The notes: a model not told the origin generated them from the sequence alone. 64,000 nucleotides of DNA from an uncultured Winogradskyella sp. (GCF_947498345.1 NZ_CANMJY010000006.1:124001-188000), one strand, 5' to 3'. Positions 27,960 through 38,043 are shown, numbered from the stretch's first letter. Numbers and translations: made by a program.

Positions 27960-29018
27960 CTATTTGGTGGACTCGCGCTCAATCAAATCTGTGGCAATAA
28001 CTACGGTTTGATATTCCTCTTCGACATCCTCATTAATCTCATTTTCTAATTTGTCAATTAAAAGATCTGCAGCTTTTTCGCCCATATGCTGTGCATGCTG
28101 ACTCACAGTGGTAAGACTAGGCGTTGCATGCTTAGACAAAACCCCATCTGTAAAACCAATTACTTGTACATCCTTAGGTATATCTAGCCCTAATTTTCTG
28201 GCAACTTTCATAGCAGAAAGTGCATATAATTCATTAACTGCAAAAACACCATCAATTTTTTTATTAGATTTAAATAGTAATTCTATTTCTGCTTCGAGTT
28301 CTTCTAAGTGTACTTTATAGTCTAACGTATCATCAATCTTTAATATTAATTCTGCTTTGGGAGTCATCTTATGCTCTTCTAAAGCTTCCAAATAGCCCTG
28401 AGTCCTTAGTTTACCAACACTAACATAGTCTTTAGTGGTAATTAAAGCAATAGATTTACATTTGTTTTCAATGAGTTTTTTTACTGCGTTTTTTGCTCCA
28501 TTAAGGTCATCAACAATAACTTTATCACATTTAATATCTGATACAACTCTATCAAACATAACAATAGGCATACCCTGGCTCATGGTTTCATTAAAATGAT
28601 GATAGTCTTGTTGCTGTAAAGTCTCTTTAGAGATTGATAATATAAAGCCATCTATACTCCCATTGGCAAGCATCTCCATATTTATAACCTCTTTAGAGAA
28701 TGACTCATTGGATAAACCAATAATAACATTATAACCCCTTTTATTAGCTACTAATTCTACACCTCTAATTACCTTAGAGAAGAAATGATGTACAATTTCT
28801 GGGATAATAATACCTATAGTATTCGTTTTTCTGTTTTTAAGACTAAGCGCAATATTGTTTGGTCTGTAGTTATAAAGTTTAGCAAATGCTTGTACTTTTT
28901 GTTTAGTATCTTCACTTATTTCGGCACTATTTCGAAGTGCTTTCGATACCGTTGAGATAGACACATCCAATTCTCTAGCAATCTGTTTTAAGGTAATTTT
29001 TCTCTTCATAATTTTCAT
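27960..29018 (-). CDS. LacI-family transcriptional regulator of the glucan locus
   Basis: A 352-residue LacI/GalR regulator. The N-terminal helix-turn-helix (ITLKQIARELDVSISTVSKALRNS) and hinge are followed by a periplasmic-binding-protein-like sensor domain (NTIGIIIPEIVHHFFSKVIRGVE, then QVIGFTDGVLSKHATPSLTTVSQ). It lies between the hydrolase operon and susC and diverges from the latter. A 16-bp palindrome of the LacI type sits in the shared 260-base intergenic region, 136-151 bases upstream of its ATG. It probably responds to maltose or a maltodextrin. Whether it activates or represses cannot be told from the sequence. Confidence 0.93.
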   Translation of the reverse strand: MKIMKRKITLKQIARELDVSISTVSKALRNSAEISEDTKQKVQAFAKLYNYRPNNIALSLKNRKTNTIGIIIPEIVHHFFSKVIRGVELVANKRGYNVIIGLSNESFSKEVINMEMLANGSIDGFILSISKETLQQQDYHHFNETMSQGMPIVMFDRVVSDIKCDKVIVDDLNGAKNAVKKLIENKCKSIALITTKDYVSVGKLRTQGYLEALEEHKMTPKAELILKIDDTLDYKVHLEELEAEIELLFKSNKKIDGVFAVNELYALSAMKVARKLGLDIPKDVQVIGFTDGVLSKHATPSLTTVSQHAQHMGEKAADLLIDKLENEINEDVEEEYQTVVIATDLIERESTK

Positions 29019-29153
29019 TACTCTAAAGACGAATATAACTAAATTATAAAATTTAAATTTCGAATTTCACAATTAAAGCTGTCTTTAATTGAAAATGTGG
29101 CATTTTTTAATGTTTTTATCCATATGTTAAACAAAACTTAAAAAGTTTTTAAC

Positions 29154-29169
29154 ACGAAAACGTTTTCGT
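29154..29169. promoter_or_regulatory. LacI-type operator palindrome upstream of susC
   Basis: A perfect 16-bp palindrome, ACGAAAACGTTTTCGT, with the central CG typical of LacI-family sites, lies 110 bases before the susC ATG. A weak -7-like TAGATTTA (29215-29222) follows 46 bases later. The remainder of the 260-base region shows only AT-rich sequence. Confidence 0.75.
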
Positions 29170-29278
29170 TAGTGTTTACGCTGTTTTTAACACAAAAAAC
29201 ACATTTTATTTACATAGATTTAACCCAAGAAGTGAAAATATAAATCAATTAACTAAGCAATTAACTTAAAAATATTGT

Positions 29279-32200
29279 ATGAAAACATTCTTAAATGCTT
29301 TATTATTCTGTTTAATTATGGTACCCGCAACATTGTTTGCACAAACAACAGTTTCTGGTACAATAACAGATAAGGCAGACGCAATGCCTTTACCAGGCGT
29401 AAATGTCATTATTAAAGGAACTGCTCGTGGAACAGCTACCGATTTTAACGGTGAGTTCTCACTAGAAGTTAATCAAGGTGAAACCATTGTAATTTCTTAT
29501 TTAGGCTATATGTCTCAAGAAATAGTCTACAATGGACAATCAACATTAGATGTAGCCCTTGAGGAAGATGCAGCTCAACTTGATGAAGTTGTACTCATTG
29601 GTTATGGTTCTACAACAAAACAAGATGCCACAGGTTCTGTTGAAAAAGTTGGAGACGAAGAGTTTAACCGCGGTGCTATAGTAGCACCACAACAGCTTAT
29701 TGCTGGTAAAGCTGCAGGTGTGCGTGTTACAACTGGTGGTGGAGCCGCAGGTGAAGGTGGTGAAATTAGAATACGTGGTGGTGCTTCTCTTTCGGCAACA
29801 AATGATCCATTAATTGTAATCGATGGATTACCAATTGATCAACGTGGTGGAGCGCAAGGAATTACAAATGCATTAAACGCTGTTAACCCAGCTGATATTG
29901 AAGATTTTGTAGTTTTAAAAGATGCTTCTGCAACGGCTATTTATGGTTCTAGAGCTTCTAATGGAGTTATTTTAATTACAACTAAGAAAGGACGTGCTAA
30001 CCAACCTTTTAAAGTTGAGTATGGCTTACAGGCTTCTGTACGTAATGTAGCTAATACCGTTGATGTATTATCTGCACGTCAATATAGAGCCTTAGCTTCA
30101 GATCCTCGATTTGATGCATCTTCACTAGGTAATTCAAGTACTGATTGGCAAGATGAAATCTACTCTACTGGTGTAGGTATGATACACAATGTAACGGTAT
30201 CTAAAGGTTATGAGGATTTTAACTTTAGAGTTAACCTTAACCATTCGTCACAAGAAGGGCCTTTAGATGGTTTGTTTGAAAGAACAGGTGTAAATATGGC
30301 TTTTGTACATCGATTCTTAGATAACGATTTGAAATTAACCTTAACATCGAATCTTACACAAAGTGAGTCTGATTTTGCAAATGATGGTGCTATTGGTAGT
30401 GCTATTAGATTTGATCCTACACAATCGGTATTTGATGAAAATGGAGATTTCACACAATATCCATTAAATCCTAATGCACCGATTAATCCACTTTGGTATT
30501 TAGATCCTGCTAATGATAATGATAGGCAAACTGTAAAACGTGCTATTACAAACTTTAATATAGATTACAGATTCTGGTTCTTAAAGGATCTACGATTTAA
30601 TCTAAATGCAGGTATCGATTATGCTGAGAATGATGGTCATAAATTTGAAGCAGCAAGACCTAATATTGCAAATGGTGTTGCATTAAACGAAGTATCTTCT
30701 GGTCTTAATCGAAATACATCATTAGATTTTTATCTAAATTATAAATCTGAAATAGAATCTTTAAACACTAAGGTTGATATAACTGCTGGACATGCTTTTC
30801 AGGAATTTTATATAGAAAGTTTCTTTGATAGAGTATCTAATGCTAGTATTAGCCAAACAGATATTAATAGAAATGCATTAGAATCTTATTTTGCTAGAGC
30901 AAGTTTTGACATTGCTGATAAATACTTGATTTCAGCTAGTTACAGACGTGATGGTTCATCAAGATTTAGTGAAAAAAATCGTTGGGGTAATTTCCCAGGT
31001 GTCTCTCTTGGATGGAAGATTTCGAATGAAGCTTTTATGGAAGACTCTTTCTTCTCTAACTTAAAACTTAGAGCAGGTTGGGGTGTTACAGGACAGCAAG
31101 AATTAAATGATACTAATTATGGTTATTTAGGTATTTATACACCGTCACGTAACGATGCTGCTAATATTCAATTTGGTTACCAACTAACAAATGGGCAACT
31201 CGATTTAACTCAGCCAATATTTGTACAAACGCTTCGTCCAGAAGGATTTGACGAAAATCTAAAATGGGAAGAGACTGATCAGTATAATATTGGTTTAGAT
31301 TTCGGATTCTTTAATAATCGACTTAGTGGTACTATAGATGGATATTATAGAGAAACAAAAGATTTACTATCAACCATCCCTACAGCTGCAGGATCTAATT
31401 TAACAGATCTTCTTACAACAAATGTCGGGGAGGTTACCAGTAGAGGTTTAGAATTATCATTAAATGGTGTTATCATCCAAAATGAAGATTTTGGCTGGGA
31501 TGCTAATGTTAATCTCACATTCCAAGAGCAAGAGATTACACGTTTAAGTTTAAATAACGACCCTAATTACTTTATATTAAATGGTGGTATTTCAGGTGGT
31601 GTTGGTAATAACATTCAAATTTGGAGAGAAGGATATGACCCAACAACATTTTTTGTATTTAGACAAGTTTATGATGATAATGGAAACCCAATTGAAGGAG
31701 CTTACGTAGATGTTAATGGTGATAATCAAATCACTGAGGCAGACAGACAGCCATACAAAAAAGCAACACCTGATGCCTTTGTCGGTTTTACCAATAACTT
31801 GAGATATAAGAATTTAGATTTAAACTTTACATTTAGAGGAAGTTTTGGTAACTATGTATATAATAATAGTGCTTCAGCTAATGGTAATATTAGTGCAGTA
31901 GTTAACCAAGCAGGTTACCAAGCTAATGCACATTCTAGCTTCTTAGACACAGGTTTTGAAAACCAAAATCTGTTTTCGGACTTGTATATAGAGCGTGCTG
32001 ACTTTGTGAGATTAGATAACATTTCTTTAGGCTACACTTTGCCGTTTGAAAAGATGACATTGAGAGCATCTTTAACAGCTACCAATGTATTTGTCATCAC
32101 AGAGTATGATGGCTTAGACCCAGAGATAAGTAATGGTATAGAAGATAATTTCTATCCAAGAACAAGAGATATTGTATTAGGATTAAACTTTACATTCTAA
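29279..32200 (+). CDS. susC: SusC-like TonB-dependent outer-membrane transporter
   Basis: SusC forms the TonB-dependent barrel that imports maltodextrins captured by SusD. Residues 1-21 are a signal peptide ending TLFAQ. Residues 24-100 are a carboxypeptidase-regulatory-like domain (SGTITDKADAMPLPGVNVIIKG). The plug follows (IRIRGGASL, PLIVIDGLPI, KDASATAIYGSRASNGVILITTKKG). The rest is a barrel with repeated Trp/Tyr strands, ending NFTF with the terminal Phe expected of outer-membrane proteins. At 973 residues it has the normal length. It is followed 4 bases later by susD and preceded by the palindromic operator, so it leads the plus-strand operon. Confidence 0.95.
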   Translation: MKTFLNALLFCLIMVPATLFAQTTVSGTITDKADAMPLPGVNVIIKGTARGTATDFNGEFSLEVNQGETIVISYLGYMSQEIVYNGQSTLDVALEEDAAQLDEVVLIGYGSTTKQDATGSVEKVGDEEFNRGAIVAPQQLIAGKAAGVRVTTGGGAAGEGGEIRIRGGASLSATNDPLIVIDGLPIDQRGGAQGITNALNAVNPADIEDFVVLKDASATAIYGSRASNGVILITTKKGRANQPFKVEYGLQASVRNVANTVDVLSARQYRALASDPRFDASSLGNSSTDWQDEIYSTGVGMIHNVTVSKGYEDFNFRVNLNHSSQEGPLDGLFERTGVNMAFVHRFLDNDLKLTLTSNLTQSESDFANDGAIGSAIRFDPTQSVFDENGDFTQYPLNPNAPINPLWYLDPANDNDRQTVKRAITNFNIDYRFWFLKDLRFNLNAGIDYAENDGHKFEAARPNIANGVALNEVSSGLNRNTSLDFYLNYKSEIESLNTKVDITAGHAFQEFYIESFFDRVSNASISQTDINRNALESYFARASFDIADKYLISASYRRDGSSRFSEKNRWGNFPGVSLGWKISNEAFMEDSFFSNLKLRAGWGVTGQQELNDTNYGYLGIYTPSRNDAANIQFGYQLTNGQLDLTQPIFVQTLRPEGFDENLKWEETDQYNIGLDFGFFNNRLSGTIDGYYRETKDLLSTIPTAAGSNLTDLLTTNVGEVTSRGLELSLNGVIIQNEDFGWDANVNLTFQEQEITRLSLNNDPNYFILNGGISGGVGNNIQIWREGYDPTTFFVFRQVYDDNGNPIEGAYVDVNGDNQITEADRQPYKKATPDAFVGFTNNLRYKNLDLNFTFRGSFGNYVYNNSASANGNISAVVNQAGYQANAHSSFLDTGFENQNLFSDLYIERADFVRLDNISLGYTLPFEKMTLRASLTATNVFVITEYDGLDPEISNGIEDNFYPRTRDIVLGLNFTF

Positions 32201-32204
32201 AAAG

Positions 32205-33836
32205 ATGAAAATTAATTATATAAACAACAAAGCTATGATGTTAAGAACAATGAAAAGCATCTTTATGGTATTTGCACTTGTACTTATGGTACAATCTTGT
32301 GAAGATCGTTTAGATTTGCAGCCAGAAGACGCACGTCTTACTGCTGAAGCTGCCTTTGAAGACCCTGCTGCATACAAGCAATTTTTAGCCAAAATTTATG
32401 CTGGGATTTCTTTAAGTGGGCAAGAAGGACCTGCAGGTTCACCTGACCTTCAAGGTTTAGACGAAGGGTTTTCTAACTACTTAAGACTATATTGGAAAAT
32501 GCAAGAATTGACCACCGACGAAGCACTCATTGCTTGGAATGATGGTACAATTCAAGATTTACACGGCCAAGTATGGACCTCTGGTAACGAATTTATCAGA
32601 ACAATGTATAGCCGTTTAATGTATCAAGTTGCTCTTTGTAACGAATTTTTACGCCAAACTACAAACTCTAAATTAGATAGTAGAGGTGTATCTTCAGAAT
32701 TACAAGCCGAAATTCAAACCTTTAGAGCAGAAGCGCGCTTTATGAGAGCATTAACATATTGGCATGCTATGGATTTATTTGCAAATCCGCCATTTGTGAC
32801 CGAAGATGATCCTATTGGAGCATTTCTTCCTCCTCAAATTCAAAGAGCAGATTTATTTGATTTCATAGAATCTGAATTATTAGATATTGAAGCTAATATG
32901 GCTGCACCACGTGCTAATGAGTATGGCAGAGCTGATAGAGCTGCCGCATGGATGCTTTTATCTAAGCTTTACCTCAATGCTGAAGTCTACACAGGAACTT
33001 CACGTTATGCTGATGTTATTACTTATACAAATAACATTATAGGTGCTGGCTACATGATTCCAGATATTCCTTATTTCCATTCATTCTTAGCAGACAATAA
33101 CTCTAACGGAGCTCAAGAGGAAGTTATTTTTACTATTCCTTTTGATGGACAAAGAACACAAGCATTTGGTGGTATGACGTTTTTAACGCATGCACCTGTA
33201 GGTGGTTCAATGGATCCTGTAGATTTTGGTATTAATGGTGGATGGTTTGGTATAAGAACTACACCAACATTTGTAGAACAATTTCCAGATGAAGAAAATT
33301 CTGCTGACGGACGTGAGTTATTATTTACCGATGGGCAAAATAAAGATATTGCTGATGTGAGTAATTTTAATGATGGATTTGCAGTTGCCAAATATAGAAA
33401 TGTAGATGTTAATGGTAACCCAGGTTCTGATACCACGGGTGATCATACAGATATAGATTTCCCAATGTTCAGGTTAGCAGATGCCTATCTTATGTATGCA
33501 GAAGCCGTATTAAGAGGTGGAGGAGGTTCCACTAGTACTGCTGTTGATTACATCAACGAATTAAGAGAGCGTGCTTATGGTAATACCAGCGGTAATATAT
33601 TAGAAGCTGATCTTAATTTAGACTTTATTATTGATGAGCGATCAAGGGAATTATACTGGGAAGCCCATAGAAGAACAGATTTGATTAGGTTCGGCCAGTT
33701 TACAAGCAATGGTGTTTGGCAATGGAAAGGTGGTGTACAACAAGGCACAACAACTCCAGCATATAGAGATGTAATGCCTATACCAGCTACAGATTTAGGA
33801 ATAAATACCAATTTAGAACAAAATACAGGATATTAA
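32205..33836 (+). CDS. susD: SusD-like starch-binding lipoprotein
   Basis: A SusD/RagB-family surface lipoprotein that binds glycan and caps the SusC barrel. The mature protein starts at the Cys of LMVQSCEDRLDLQPE. Helical TPR-like packing motifs (FRAEARFMRALTYWHAMDLF, RADRAAAWMLLSKLYLNAEVY) and the C-terminal RLADAYLMYAEAVLRGG and ERSRELYWEAHRRTDLIRFG are family signatures. The annotated ATG lies 4 bases after the susC stop. Met11, Met12 or Met16 are alternatives that would give a shorter signal peptide. The 543-residue length is typical. Confidence 0.95.
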   Translation: MKINYINNKAMMLRTMKSIFMVFALVLMVQSCEDRLDLQPEDARLTAEAAFEDPAAYKQFLAKIYAGISLSGQEGPAGSPDLQGLDEGFSNYLRLYWKMQELTTDEALIAWNDGTIQDLHGQVWTSGNEFIRTMYSRLMYQVALCNEFLRQTTNSKLDSRGVSSELQAEIQTFRAEARFMRALTYWHAMDLFANPPFVTEDDPIGAFLPPQIQRADLFDFIESELLDIEANMAAPRANEYGRADRAAAWMLLSKLYLNAEVYTGTSRYADVITYTNNIIGAGYMIPDIPYFHSFLADNNSNGAQEEVIFTIPFDGQRTQAFGGMTFLTHAPVGGSMDPVDFGINGGWFGIRTTPTFVEQFPDEENSADGRELLFTDGQNKDIADVSNFNDGFAVAKYRNVDVNGNPGSDTTGDHTDIDFPMFRLADAYLMYAEAVLRGGGGSTSTAVDYINELRERAYGNTSGNILEADLNLDFIIDERSRELYWEAHRRTDLIRFGQFTSNGVWQWKGGVQQGTTTPAYRDVMPIPATDLGINTNLEQNTGY

Positions 33837-33848
33837 TAAAAATAAATT

Positions 33849-34955
33849 ATGAAAAAATTATCAATTTTAGGCCTTTTCATCTTTGCCTTAATAAGTTTTA
33901 ATAGTTGTGAAACTGAAGATGACGTTGTTTTTACAACTAGTGGCTCAGAAGCAGCAGTAGTAACATTACCAGATAATGGTGCTTCTATAGTTTTAGATAT
34001 AAACGAACCTATGAGCACAGCGGCTACAATCGTATGGGACGGAGCAAATTACAGTGTACCTACTGCAGTGAGCTACACAGTACAATTAGCATTATCAAAC
34101 ACCGATTTTGCTGCACCTATTGATGCAGGTTCAACTACTGAAAATTTCCTTGTGTGGACCAATGAACAATTAAATAGTGTTGCTGTAAATAATTTAATGC
34201 TTACACCATTTACTGCAGCTAACATAGATTTGAGAGTTCAATCTACTATTGGAGATGGTGCTGAACCTAGAAATTCTAATGTTGTAACGCTTTCTGTTAC
34301 ACCATATACAACAGATTTACCAAGATTGGCTGTACCAGGAAATCACCAAGGATGGAACCCTAGTGAAGCTGAAGTAGATTTTGTGCCTTACATTGCAGCT
34401 TCTGCATTTGGTGAAACTGATTTTGAAGGTTATGTATTTTTAGACGGTGGTTTTAAATTTGTTGAAGCCAATGATGTAGGAGTCTTTGAATGGGGAAATA
34501 AAGATTGGGGAGATGATGGTACATTTTCTGGGTCATTAATTAGTGATGGAGAAACTGATTTATCAGCATCTGCAGGTTATTACTATGTTAGAGCTAATAC
34601 CGATCCAAATAATGATGGTACAGAACCAGGTACATATACTATTGAAGCTACAAGTTGGGCAATAACAGGTAGCGCTACTCCACTAGGGTGGCCAGATAAT
34701 GGTATACAAGATCAAGACATGACTTATAATGCTACAACTAGAAAGTGGGAAATTACAATTAACCTAGACGTTAGTGGAGAATATAAGTTTAGAGCAAATG
34801 ATGCTTGGGGACTTAACTTTGGTACTGATGATAATGATGATGGTTCATTAGACTATGGAGGTGGTAATTTCACTGTTCCAGAATCAGGAATGTACTTAGT
34901 AGAATTAGACCTAAGTAATCCAAGAGGTTATTCTCAAACCATTACATTACAATAA
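33849..34955 (+). CDS. susE: SusE-like outer-membrane lipoprotein
   Basis: A 368-residue lipoprotein with its signal ending at LISFNSCETED. An N-terminal SusE domain (VVTLPDNGASIVLDINEPMS, ATIVWDGANYSVPTAVSYTVQL) is followed by two beta-rich segments. RLAVPGNHQGWNPSEAEVDF and WAITGSATPLGWPDNGIQDQDM resemble the tandem starch-binding repeats of SusE/SusF. Conserved Trp residues in each probably contact glucan. It lies 12 bases after susD. A strong terminator follows, so the amylase gene downstream may depend partly on readthrough or its own promoter. Confidence 0.88.
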   Translation: MKKLSILGLFIFALISFNSCETEDDVVFTTSGSEAAVVTLPDNGASIVLDINEPMSTAATIVWDGANYSVPTAVSYTVQLALSNTDFAAPIDAGSTTENFLVWTNEQLNSVAVNNLMLTPFTAANIDLRVQSTIGDGAEPRNSNVVTLSVTPYTTDLPRLAVPGNHQGWNPSEAEVDFVPYIAASAFGETDFEGYVFLDGGFKFVEANDVGVFEWGNKDWGDDGTFSGSLISDGETDLSASAGYYYVRANTDPNNDGTEPGTYTIEATSWAITGSATPLGWPDNGIQDQDMTYNATTRKWEITINLDVSGEYKFRANDAWGLNFGTDDNDDGSLDYGGGNFTVPESGMYLVELDLSNPRGYSQTITLQ

Positions 34956-34971
34956 TATATTGAGATAGTAT

Positions 34972-35005
34972 AAAAAGGCTGTACATTATTTTGTTCAGCC
35001 TTTTT
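34972..35005 (+). terminator. Intrinsic terminator after susE
   Basis: A perfect 10-bp stem, AAAAAGGCTG/CAGCCTTTTT, with a 14-base loop is followed by more T residues to 35007. It stands 17 bases after the susE stop and 26 bases before the amylase ATG. Confidence 0.85.
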
Positions 35006-35030
35006 TTCTTAAAACTTAAAATATAATGCT

Positions 35031-37937
35031 ATGAAAAAATTATTACTTGTTTTTATCTCATTCTTTGGAGTTTTACATGCACAACAACAGAATGTGATTT
35101 TTGAAATTACACCTTGTTCTTTTCAAGATAACGAACCCATAACCATTGTATTTGATGGTACATCTATAGATGAAAGTGCATGGCAAGTAAACAACAATCA
35201 ACTCTTCTTATGGGCTTGGTCTTTTGATGAAAATGATGAAAATATTCAAGATAGCCCTACCAACGGGCAATGGACCAATAGTGACGCACAAAACATACTT
35301 ACCTATAATGCTGGTGATGATGAATATAGCATTACATTCACTCCAACGATTTTTTATAATCGACCAAATATAGGAAGTATAGGATTTTTAATTAAAGCCG
35401 TTGATGGTACAGGAGATAAAAAATCTCAGGATATAGTCATTGAAGTTGGCGAGTCTTCATTTACAGCAACACGTACAATGCCTGCTACAAGTACACTAGT
35501 TGTGGCAAGTGGTAGTAACTTAGAGATTGCTGCTTCAAACACTTGTGGTGATGCTAACTATGTTTTAAGAGCAAATGGTACTATTATTAACTCGCAATCT
35601 ATGGTGAGCTCTTATTCATATACAGATACAAATATTACAACCACAACATCATATCAATTAGAAGTAACTCAAGGTACTGATACCGAAATTATATCTGTAT
35701 CTGCTGTAGTAAATCCAGGAACAGTATCGCAAAACATTCCAGCCGGATTAGAAGAAGGTATAAATTATGATGATGCTGACCCAACTAGAGCTACATTAGT
35801 ATTAGACGCACCATTTAAAGATTATGTCTTAGTTGCTGGTAGCTTTAATAACTGGCAACCATCTTCTAGTTATGCTATGAAAAAAGATCCAACGTCATCG
35901 ATGTTTTGGTTAGAGCTAACAAATCTTACACCAAATCAAATCGAAACGTATCAATATTGGGTTGTAGACGAAACACCTATTGCCAATAGTCCTGCATTAG
36001 TAAAAACTGCAGATCCCTATTCTACTTTGGTATTGTCACCTTTTGATGATCCATTTATACCTGCAGATAGTTATCCTAATCTTCCTGTATATCCCATAGG
36101 CCAAGAAAGAGAAGTTACAGTTTTGCAGACCAATCAAACAGAATATCCTTGGGTAGTTACTGATTTTGAAAAACCCAAAAAAGAAGACCTTATTATCTAT
36201 GAAGTTTTAGTACGAGATTTTGATGGTGACAGAAACTATCAAGATTTAATTGATCGTATCTCATATTTTAAAAATCTAAATGTTAATGCCATTCAATTAA
36301 TGCCAGTTATGGAATTTGAAGGCAATGAAAGTTGGGGTTATAACACCTCATTTCATATGGCTTTAGATAAATTTTACGGCACTGAAGACAAATTCAAAGA
36401 ATTTATTGATCTATGCCACCAAAACGGTATAGCAGTTATATTAGATGTTGCTCTTAACCATGCTTTTGGTAGAAACCCTTTTAACAGAATGTGGATGGAT
36501 GACCCAGATGGTGATGGATGGGGAGGGCCATCTTCTGAAAGTCCATACTTTAATCAGTTCCCTACACATTCATTTAATGTGGGTAATGATTTTAACCATC
36601 AGCAAGATCGTGTTAAAAACTATGTGAAACGTGTGGTTAAACATTGGGTTGAAGAATTTCATATTGATGGACTTCGTTGGGATTTAACAAAAGGATTTAC
36701 ACAAAATTGTGGTAATGGTACTTTTGATGGGGATTTTGGTTGTACCCAAATATACCAGCAAGATCGTGTTGATGTTTTAAGAGAGTATGCTGACTATTCT
36801 TGGTCATTGGATGAAACACATTATGTTATTTTTGAACACTTAGGAGAATCTAATGAAGAAAAGCAATGGGCAGATTATAGACTTGGTGATGCTATACCAA
36901 AGGGTATAATGACTTGGGGTAAAATGACAGAACCTTATGCACAATTATCTAAAGGCTTTGGTGGTGCACCAGCAAACCTTACAGGTGTTGGACATGTGAG
37001 TAGAAATTTTAATGACAAACGTCTTGTAGGTTATGCAGAAAGCCATGATGAGGAACGTGTAATGTATTTAACACAAGCCGAAGGTAACCAGGCAGTACAG
37101 AATGCTACACTTCTTGAATCTGCTTTACTCAGAGCATCTTCTGTAGCAGCAACGTTAATTCCTGTGCCTGGACCAAAAATGATCTGGCATTTTGGACCTT
37201 TAGGTATGAACAACTCTATTTTTACCTGCTCTAATGGTTCTACTAATTTTCCAAATTTTGATCTCGATGGTCAAGGAGATTGTAAACTAGATACTAAACC
37301 TCAACCACAATGGACTGAGAACTGGTTAGGAGATGCTAATAGGTTACAAGTCTATGAGGATTATGCAAGATTAAATGCCCTAAAAATAAACGAGCCTGTA
37401 TTTGAAGCTAATTATAGTTTCAGCCCTATTTCAAATAATATTATACAGCGTTTATATATATGGGATGATAATTTACCATCAACTACATTAAAAAATGTAG
37501 TCGTTATAGCTAATTTTTCGGTTGCAGACCAAAATAATATCAATCCAGATTTTCCGTATACCGGAACCTGGTATGATTTAATGGACGAAACAGGAAACAC
37601 TTCTATTAATGTTACAGGTACCACTAACCCAATAGCTGTGCCTGCTGGACAATTTAGAATATTTGGTAATCAACCCTCTCAAGCACTTAGTATAGAAGAT
37701 GAAACATTAGCTGGGTTTACTATTTACCCTAACCCATCCAGAACAACATTTAGCATTAATGAAAATGTGTCTAATGTAAAAATTTACAGCCTTACAGGTA
37801 AGCTTGTAGAAGCGTATAACGGTAGTTTTACAACATCTGACACTTTTGATATATCAGCTTTAAACTCAGGAATTTATTTGGTTAAAGTAGAAAATAACAA
37901 GCAACAATCCATGACAACTAAGTTAGTCAAGCTCTAA
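35031..37937 (+). CDS. Secreted GH13 alpha-amylase with T9SS sorting domain
   Basis: A 968-residue extracellular or surface amylase. Residues 1-18 are a signal peptide (FFGVLHAQ). Two beta domains follow, and a CBM48/E-set-like segment is visible at about 258-330 (YVLVAGSFNNWQPSSSYAM). The GH13 barrel carries DVALNHAFG (I), GLRWDLTKG with nucleophile Asp551, FEHLGE with acid/base probably Glu602, and ESHDEER with Asp673. The C-terminal ~75 residues are a type A T9SS sorting domain (FTIYPNPSRTTF, GKLVEAY, LNSGIYLVKVE, KLVKL). This indicates export by the type IX system, unlike the other amylases here, which are lipoproteins. It probably makes the first cuts in polymeric starch. Confidence 0.93.
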   Translation: MKKLLLVFISFFGVLHAQQQNVIFEITPCSFQDNEPITIVFDGTSIDESAWQVNNNQLFLWAWSFDENDENIQDSPTNGQWTNSDAQNILTYNAGDDEYSITFTPTIFYNRPNIGSIGFLIKAVDGTGDKKSQDIVIEVGESSFTATRTMPATSTLVVASGSNLEIAASNTCGDANYVLRANGTIINSQSMVSSYSYTDTNITTTTSYQLEVTQGTDTEIISVSAVVNPGTVSQNIPAGLEEGINYDDADPTRATLVLDAPFKDYVLVAGSFNNWQPSSSYAMKKDPTSSMFWLELTNLTPNQIETYQYWVVDETPIANSPALVKTADPYSTLVLSPFDDPFIPADSYPNLPVYPIGQEREVTVLQTNQTEYPWVVTDFEKPKKEDLIIYEVLVRDFDGDRNYQDLIDRISYFKNLNVNAIQLMPVMEFEGNESWGYNTSFHMALDKFYGTEDKFKEFIDLCHQNGIAVILDVALNHAFGRNPFNRMWMDDPDGDGWGGPSSESPYFNQFPTHSFNVGNDFNHQQDRVKNYVKRVVKHWVEEFHIDGLRWDLTKGFTQNCGNGTFDGDFGCTQIYQQDRVDVLREYADYSWSLDETHYVIFEHLGESNEEKQWADYRLGDAIPKGIMTWGKMTEPYAQLSKGFGGAPANLTGVGHVSRNFNDKRLVGYAESHDEERVMYLTQAEGNQAVQNATLLESALLRASSVAATLIPVPGPKMIWHFGPLGMNNSIFTCSNGSTNFPNFDLDGQGDCKLDTKPQPQWTENWLGDANRLQVYEDYARLNALKINEPVFEANYSFSPISNNIIQRLYIWDDNLPSTTLKNVVVIANFSVADQNNINPDFPYTGTWYDLMDETGNTSINVTGTTNPIAVPAGQFRIFGNQPSQALSIEDETLAGFTIYPNPSRTTFSINENVSNVKIYSLTGKLVEAYNGSFTTSDTFDISALNSGIYLVKVENNKQQSMTTKLVKL

Positions 37938-37958
37938 TTATTAAGTGTTTTTTGAGCA

Positions 37959-37989
37959 AAAAAGAGCTTCTCAATGAGAAGCTCTTTTT
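37959..37989 (+). terminator. Intrinsic terminator after the secreted amylase gene
   Basis: A perfect 14-bp stem (37959-37972 with 37976-37989, loop AAT) is followed by CTTTTT. It begins 22 bases after the amylase stop. Confidence 0.92.
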
Positions 37990-38008
37990 CTTTTTAAAGT
38001 ATAAATTA

Positions 38009-38038
38009 AAAAAGCCGAAACAAGAGTTTCGGCTTTTT
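38009..38038 (-). terminator. Intrinsic terminator for tRNA-Leu
   Basis: A perfect 13-bp stem, AAAAAGCCGAAAC/GTTTCGGCTTTTT, with a 4-base loop lies 6 bases beyond the tRNA 3' end. On the minus strand it is followed by TTTTTTAATTT. It may also work for the plus strand. Confidence 0.85.
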
Positions 38039-38043
38039 ATCTG

